64,000 nt of DNA, taken from Phragmites australis (taxonomy: Eukaryota; Streptophyta; Magnoliopsida; Poales; Poaceae). The position numbers and the translations under genes are program-made. The notes beneath the pieces were generated by a model. The model was not told the DNA's origin, ran no database searches, and worked only from the letters and a program-made list of their open reading frames with translations. Shown here piece after piece: positions 59,745-64,000 of this stretch (positions within the stretch are counted from its first letter, which is position 1; each line of letters opens with the position of its first letter). The stretch covers positions 20,994,501 through 21,058,500 of the forward strand of contig NC_084923.1 of NCBI RefSeq assembly GCF_958298935.1. The letters run 5' to 3'.

Positions 59745-60660
59745 CCAAACTTTTTCTGAGCTTTGGATGTGGCATAGGAGATTAGGGCACATGAGCTTTA
59801 ATTTGCTTACTTGTTTGAGTGCACTAGGCTTGATCCGAGTATTGTCCAAACTCAAGTTTGAGAAGAACCTTGTTTGTGCGTATTTCGGTATGGCAAGATA
59901 GTTGCCGCTCCTCACCCACCAGTCAATCTGGTGATGACTGAACAACCAGGAGAACTTCTCCATATGGACATTGTTGGTCCTTCCCGGGTTTGTTTGGTAG
60001 ATGAGAAGTGATATGTACTTGTTATTATCGATGATTACTCTCGTTACTCTTGGGTCTTCTTTCTTGTAAGCAAGGATGAAGTGTTCTCACACTTTCGGAG
60101 CTTAGCTTTGAAATTGTTCAAAGAACTCGCGGGTGCATTGAAAGTAATTCGCAGTGATAAGGCACCGAGTTCAAAAACTATCTCTTTGATACTTTCTACA
60201 TTGAACATGATATTCAGCAATTATTTTCTACTCTACGCATTCCTCAGCAGAATGGCGTAGTTGAAAGAAAGAACATAACTTCGATGGAGATGGCTAGGAT
60301 GATGCTCAATGAGCATAGAACTCCTAGTAAGTTTTAGGTTGAGGCCATTAGCACAGCGTGTTACATCTCAAATCGAATTTTCTTGCGCTCGATCTTGAAT
60401 TTCACTTCTTATGAGTTGCGCTTTGGGAGGAAGCCAAATATTCCATATTTAAGAGTTTTTGGTTGTCGCTACTTCATCCTAAAGAGTGGAAATCTTGATA
60501 AATTCGAATCGCGTTCTTCCGATGGTATTTTCTAGGGATATTATCTTTATAGTCATGCTTACAAGGTTTACAGTCTTGACACTAACACTATCATGAAACC
60601 TTGTGATGTGACTTTTGATGAATCAATCCCCTGTGCTAGTTCTATCTTTGAGTGTGCAGG
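59745..60660 (+). pseudogene. Copia integrase region, broken
   Basis: The zinc-binding start LWHRRLGHMSF lies near 59765. The catalytic core reads VIIDDYSRYSWVFFL (60030), VIRSDKAPSSK-like with a lost base where GTEF is expected (60150), and IPQQNGVVERKN (60240), which supplies the Glu. The C-terminal part YELRFGRKPNIPYLRVFGC ends near 60480. Stops occur at about 59900, 60340 and 60535. Confidence 0.82.
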
Positions 60661-61119
60661 TGATTAGGAGATAAATGAGAGCATCTTTGTAGATAGCAAC
60701 CTTACAGCTCTTGGTGACGACGAGGATGATCTACTACTTTCCTAGGTCACACCTACTCCAGAGCTGACTCTTGATTCTTCTACTCCAGCAGATGGTCTTG
60801 TAGCCTTTACTTTCACTTCAGTTGCTTTTGAGCCTGCACCAGCTGTGTTTGAGGGATAGGTTCTCTCAATGCATGATGCTCCTCAACACATTCAGTGACA
60901 ACACCCTCCACACATGATAATCGACGATCTCGATGAGAGGGTAACTGGTCCAAATTCACTCACCATGCTCATTTTACTAATTCTACATTCGTTGTTTCTT
61001 TTGAGCCATATGATGTTAGACATACTTTATTGGATTCAAATTGGGTCAATGTCATGCATGAAGGGCTTGAAAATTTGGAGAGAAACCAAGTTTAGGTCCT
61101 TATAGAGCCACCCCATAAT

Positions 61120-61853
61120 GTTCACACCATAGGCACAAAGTAGATTTTTAAAAATAAACAGGGGGATGATGGATCTATAGTGAGAAACAATGCTAGACTA
61201 GTGGCTCGGGGTTTCACTCAAATAGAGGGAATAGACTTTGAAGAGATCTTTGCACTTATAGCTAGGTTAGAAGCCATTAGGATCCTTATTGTTTTTGGGC
61301 ATCCCAGGATTTCAAGAGTGCACTCTTAAATGGTTTCATACAGGAAGAGGTCTATGTAAAGCAACCCTTAGGCTTTGAACACACTAAATACCTACGTAGA
61401 GTATACAAGCTTCAGAAAGTTTTGTATGGGCTTAAGCAAGCATCTAGGGCTTGGTATGATAGGCTTAGGTCTTTCTTGTTAGAGCATGAGTATGTCATGG
61501 GATCGGTTGATAAAACTTTATTCACTCTCATGCATGACAAAGATTTTCTACTTATTTAGATTTACATGGATAATATCATTTTTTATGGCTCTTCTCATAC
61601 ACTTGTGGCCAAGTTTGTAGAAACTATGAGAAGAGAGTTTAGGATGTCGATGATGGGAGATCTTAACTTCTTCTTTGAACTTCAAATCAAGCAGTGCAAG
61701 CAGAGTACATTCATCCATCAGACGAAGTACACCAAGGAGTTGCTGAAGAAGTTCGACATGAGTGACGTGAAACCCTCACCGATGGCTATCTCAACTGTGC
61801 TTGATCCAAATGAAAATGGCGACGTGGTGGACCAGCGGGAGTTCAGAGCATGA
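61120..61853 (+). pseudogene. Copia reverse transcriptase region, broken
   Basis: The blocks [20 protein letters not shown] (61190), KLQKVLYGLKQASRAWYDRL (61410), and MDNIIFYGSSHTLVAKF (61566) are in order. The catalytic box, normally YVDD, reads YMDN here, so the second Asp is lost. A stop lies directly before it at 61558-61560. Confidence 0.88.
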
Positions 61854-61919
61854 TTGGCTCCCTCCTGTACCTGACGACGACAAGACCGAACATCCACTTC
61901 ACCATCTGCCTTTGCGCGT

Positions 61920-62470
61920 GCTTCTAAGATTCACCTAGGATGTCTCACCGCCAAGGGGTGAAACGCATTCTGAGGTATCTCAAGCACACTCTTGAGTATA
62001 GACTCTGGTTTTCTGCTTCCTCTTCGCTTTCTCTTTGAGGTTTTTTCAATGCGGATTTTGCTGGATGTAGAATTGATAGGAGGAGTAATTTTGGTACGTG
62101 TCGTTTTTTGGGGTACTTCTCTTGTGTGTTGATCTTCTTGTAAGCAGTCTAGCGTTGCGTAATCTAATGTTGAAGCTGAATATGTAGCTGTCGCTAGATG
62201 TTGCTCACATATTTTATAGATAGTTGCTACCTTGAGTGACTTTAGGTTAGATTTCAGGAGTATGCCACTTTGGTATGACAACACCAGTGCCATAAGCTTA
62301 GCCAATAATTCAATCTAACACTCTAGAACCAAACACATAGATGTGAGATTTCACTTTTTGAGAGACCACAATAAGAAAGGGGATATATATTTGAAATATA
62401 TTGATATCCAATACCAGCTAGATGACATCTTCACCAAGCCTCTAGATGCTAATAGATTTGCCTATTTGAG
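61920..62470 (+). pseudogene. Copia RNase H region, broken
   Basis: VLRYLKHTLEYRLWFSASS (61967) and NADFAGCRIDRRSNFGTC (62050), with the expected Asp in a DFAG box (usually DWAG), are followed by remnants of the C-terminal part ending DDIFTKPLD (62420). Many stops are present. Confidence 0.75.
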
Positions 62471-62509
62471 GGGAGAGCTTGGTGTATGCCATCCCTATAG
62501 CATTGTGTG

Positions 62510-63892
62510 AGGGGAAGTTGTCTTCGTATATACTTTATCTTACTTTTGTTGCATTTATATTGCATCGTATGATGTAAGATAATCATAGTAGTTGAACTTT
62601 GACTTGTATGTCTTTAGTATTTTCGATTGTTAGACTTGAATTTGGGCTGAGTTGAGTAGTTGTGCAGAGGAAGCATTTAATCTTAGGCTTCTCCTTATGC
62701 TTTAACATGAAATATTTCAAACAAGCTAGCTTTTCTTAAGATTAAATTTGACAATTTTATGAATCGACTATGAAATGCTATATTCTTATCACCATGTTCG
62801 TAATTGTTTTGGCTCAGTCAATGTTTGTGTTAATGCTAATTTGATGAATATCTTGCTCTAGGTTTCTTGGTTCAAGTCAGTGGATTGAAGAACATTGCAC
62901 TATATTTTTTGTCTTTGTCAAATGTTTAGCTCATGATAGAGCCTTGGAGAACATGTGTTTCTTGTGTTGTAAAGACACTACTTGACTTGATCATTTGAAA
63001 ACTTGATTCTTTGTGAAAACATGAATAATATTATAAAATCAAGTATTTTGTGCTAAAATGTTATCCAATACGGTTATCTTGAAGTCTCAAGGTATTTGTC
63101 GTACCCAGTCACGTGACACTTTACTTGAATAAGAGGCAACTTGAGGATAAAAATGAAAGAAATATGCCTAATTGCTCAATTTTATTTTAAATCACTTGAT
63201 CTAACTAAATCTTAGTTTTATATGTGAGCGTTTGCAAAGTTTGCTATCATGAATGTTTGTTTGCCTAGTTTGAGATTAAAGTTGGCTAATTCTTAATGAT
63301 TGTATTGCCTCGGTACGAGTGGATGCTTATGTGGTGGTCACTTTGAATATGATTCGACTATGTGAAATTAAATGCCCAACTAATTCTTCGGGTTTAGCTT
63401 GTGCAGCTTCATATTTTTGTGTCACTATTTCTTTTTGAGCTTTTGTATATTTGTGAGCTCCATCTTCTACTTTTCATTGCTTTTTGACGTTTCTAGCTTT
63501 TGAAAATGCTTTGTAGTATACTTGTGAAAACTCATTAGGAGTGCATGTTCATGCATTGTCTAATGTTTTGTCCTTAATGTTTACATTGCCAAAGAGGGAG
63601 AAATGAATGAAAAAGAGGAGAAATGAAAATTTTGCACCAAATCAAAGAAAAATCTTGCATAAATGTAAAATGTGCATTCATCAAGTGGGAGCATTTGATT
63701 ATATATTTTTGAGTTGTTATTGCTCTTTTGAGGTTTTTGGATTGTCTTTGCCTCTTTTAGGCCTTATGCAACATTTCTTATGCCAAGTAACATTTTTTTC
63801 TTGAGTTTTTGGTCACTTGGATTAGCCTATCTTTTTCAAACAAAAATCTTTGTGCTTTGAGGTGTTGTCAATGCACTCATCAAGGGGGACAT
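62510..63892 (+). other. Non-coding 3' internal part of the copia element with polypurine tract
   Basis: After the end of RNase H the DNA is AT-rich with no domain. GCCAAAGAGGGAGAAATG lies at 63588-63605, and the polypurine tract CAAGGGGGACA at about 63881-63891 primes plus-strand synthesis at the 3' LTR. Confidence 0.6.
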
Positions 63893-64000
63893 TGAGAAAC
63901 CAAGTTGAAATATGCATTGGTTTATATGTAACGAGTGATTGACAAGGTTGTCGATTTGGTTTGTCGAGTTTTGGATTGCTTGAGCTTAGTTTGAGTTTTT
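63893..64000 (+). repeat. Start of the 3' LTR, truncated by the window edge
   Basis: TGAGAAACCAAGTTGAAATA and the following bases align with the 5' LTR from 55442, with one gap and many substitutions over about 100 bases. Confidence 0.8.

Larger units (their letters stand above)
55442..64000 (+). mobile_element. Copia LTR retrotransposon, decayed, running past the right edge
   Basis: The order is 5' LTR (55442-56884), primer-binding site, gag, protease, integrase, reverse transcriptase, RNase H, a 1.4-kb non-coding tail, polypurine tract (about 63880-63891), and the start of the 3' LTR. Integrase before reverse transcriptase defines Ty1-copia. Stops and frameshifts occur in every domain, so it is no longer autonomous. 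The GCCAAAGAGGGAGAAATG motif near 63588 parallels GCCAAAGGGGGAGAGATG at 2301 in the first element, suggesting a related lineage. Confidence 0.92.

Noticed and set aside
1..64000. CRISPR arrays, bacterial operons, phage or organelle insertions
   Set aside because: No regularly spaced short repeats with unique spacers, no prokaryotic gene layout and no organelle gene were seen; all genes are spliced plant nuclear genes.

Overview
This window is nuclear DNA from a grass (Poaceae). Genes are interrupted by introns with GT-AG borders, several predicted proteins resemble rice proteins, and the space between genes is filled with typical grass transposons: copia and gypsy-type LTR elements, L1-type LINEs, CACTA, Mutator, hAT, Harbinger and Stowaway elements. 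I cannot name the species from the sequence. No bacterial-style operon, CRISPR array or convincing tRNA/rRNA gene was seen.

Layout. 1-4440: the 3' part of a copia-type LTR retrotransposon with a decayed ORF and a 3' LTR. 4441-7147: a broken plant-mobile-domain-like gene on the minus strand. 7999-8289: a small Harbinger-like MITE. 9053-9343 (minus): a single-exon CLE peptide precursor of the CLE45 type. 12481-15290: repeat-like DNA with a diverged tandem duplication. 16575-19345 (plus): a six-exon PMT-family (DUF248) Golgi methyltransferase. 21539-21997: a Harbinger MITE. 23508-31851 (plus): a four-exon subgroup IVb bHLH factor (IRO3/PYE-like, iron homeostasis) whose 6.7-kb first intron holds an antisense LINE. 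32483-35385 (minus): a three-exon mitochondrial protein resembling GCD1, with a likely frameshift in exon 2 and a hAT element in intron 1. 35577-36080: a second hAT MITE just upstream of that gene. 37148-39010: a minus-strand LTR fragment split by a Mutator-like element. 40244-44500: a CACTA element split by a 3-kb solo LTR. 47369-50149 (plus): an eight-exon F-actin capping protein beta subunit. 52088-54201 (minus): a six-exon p23 Hsp90 co-chaperone. 55442-64000: a decayed but structurally almost complete copia element running off the right edge.

The six gene models are unrelated housekeeping, signalling or regulatory genes; nothing suggests a cluster or joint pathway. Exon borders were set by hand from GT-AG sites, reading-frame continuity and family conservation. 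All phases close, except in the GCD1-like gene. The strongest discoveries are structural: nested insertions with readable target-site duplications (TSDs), a palindrome array inside an LTR, and the CLE gene. I found no convincing wholly new biological system.
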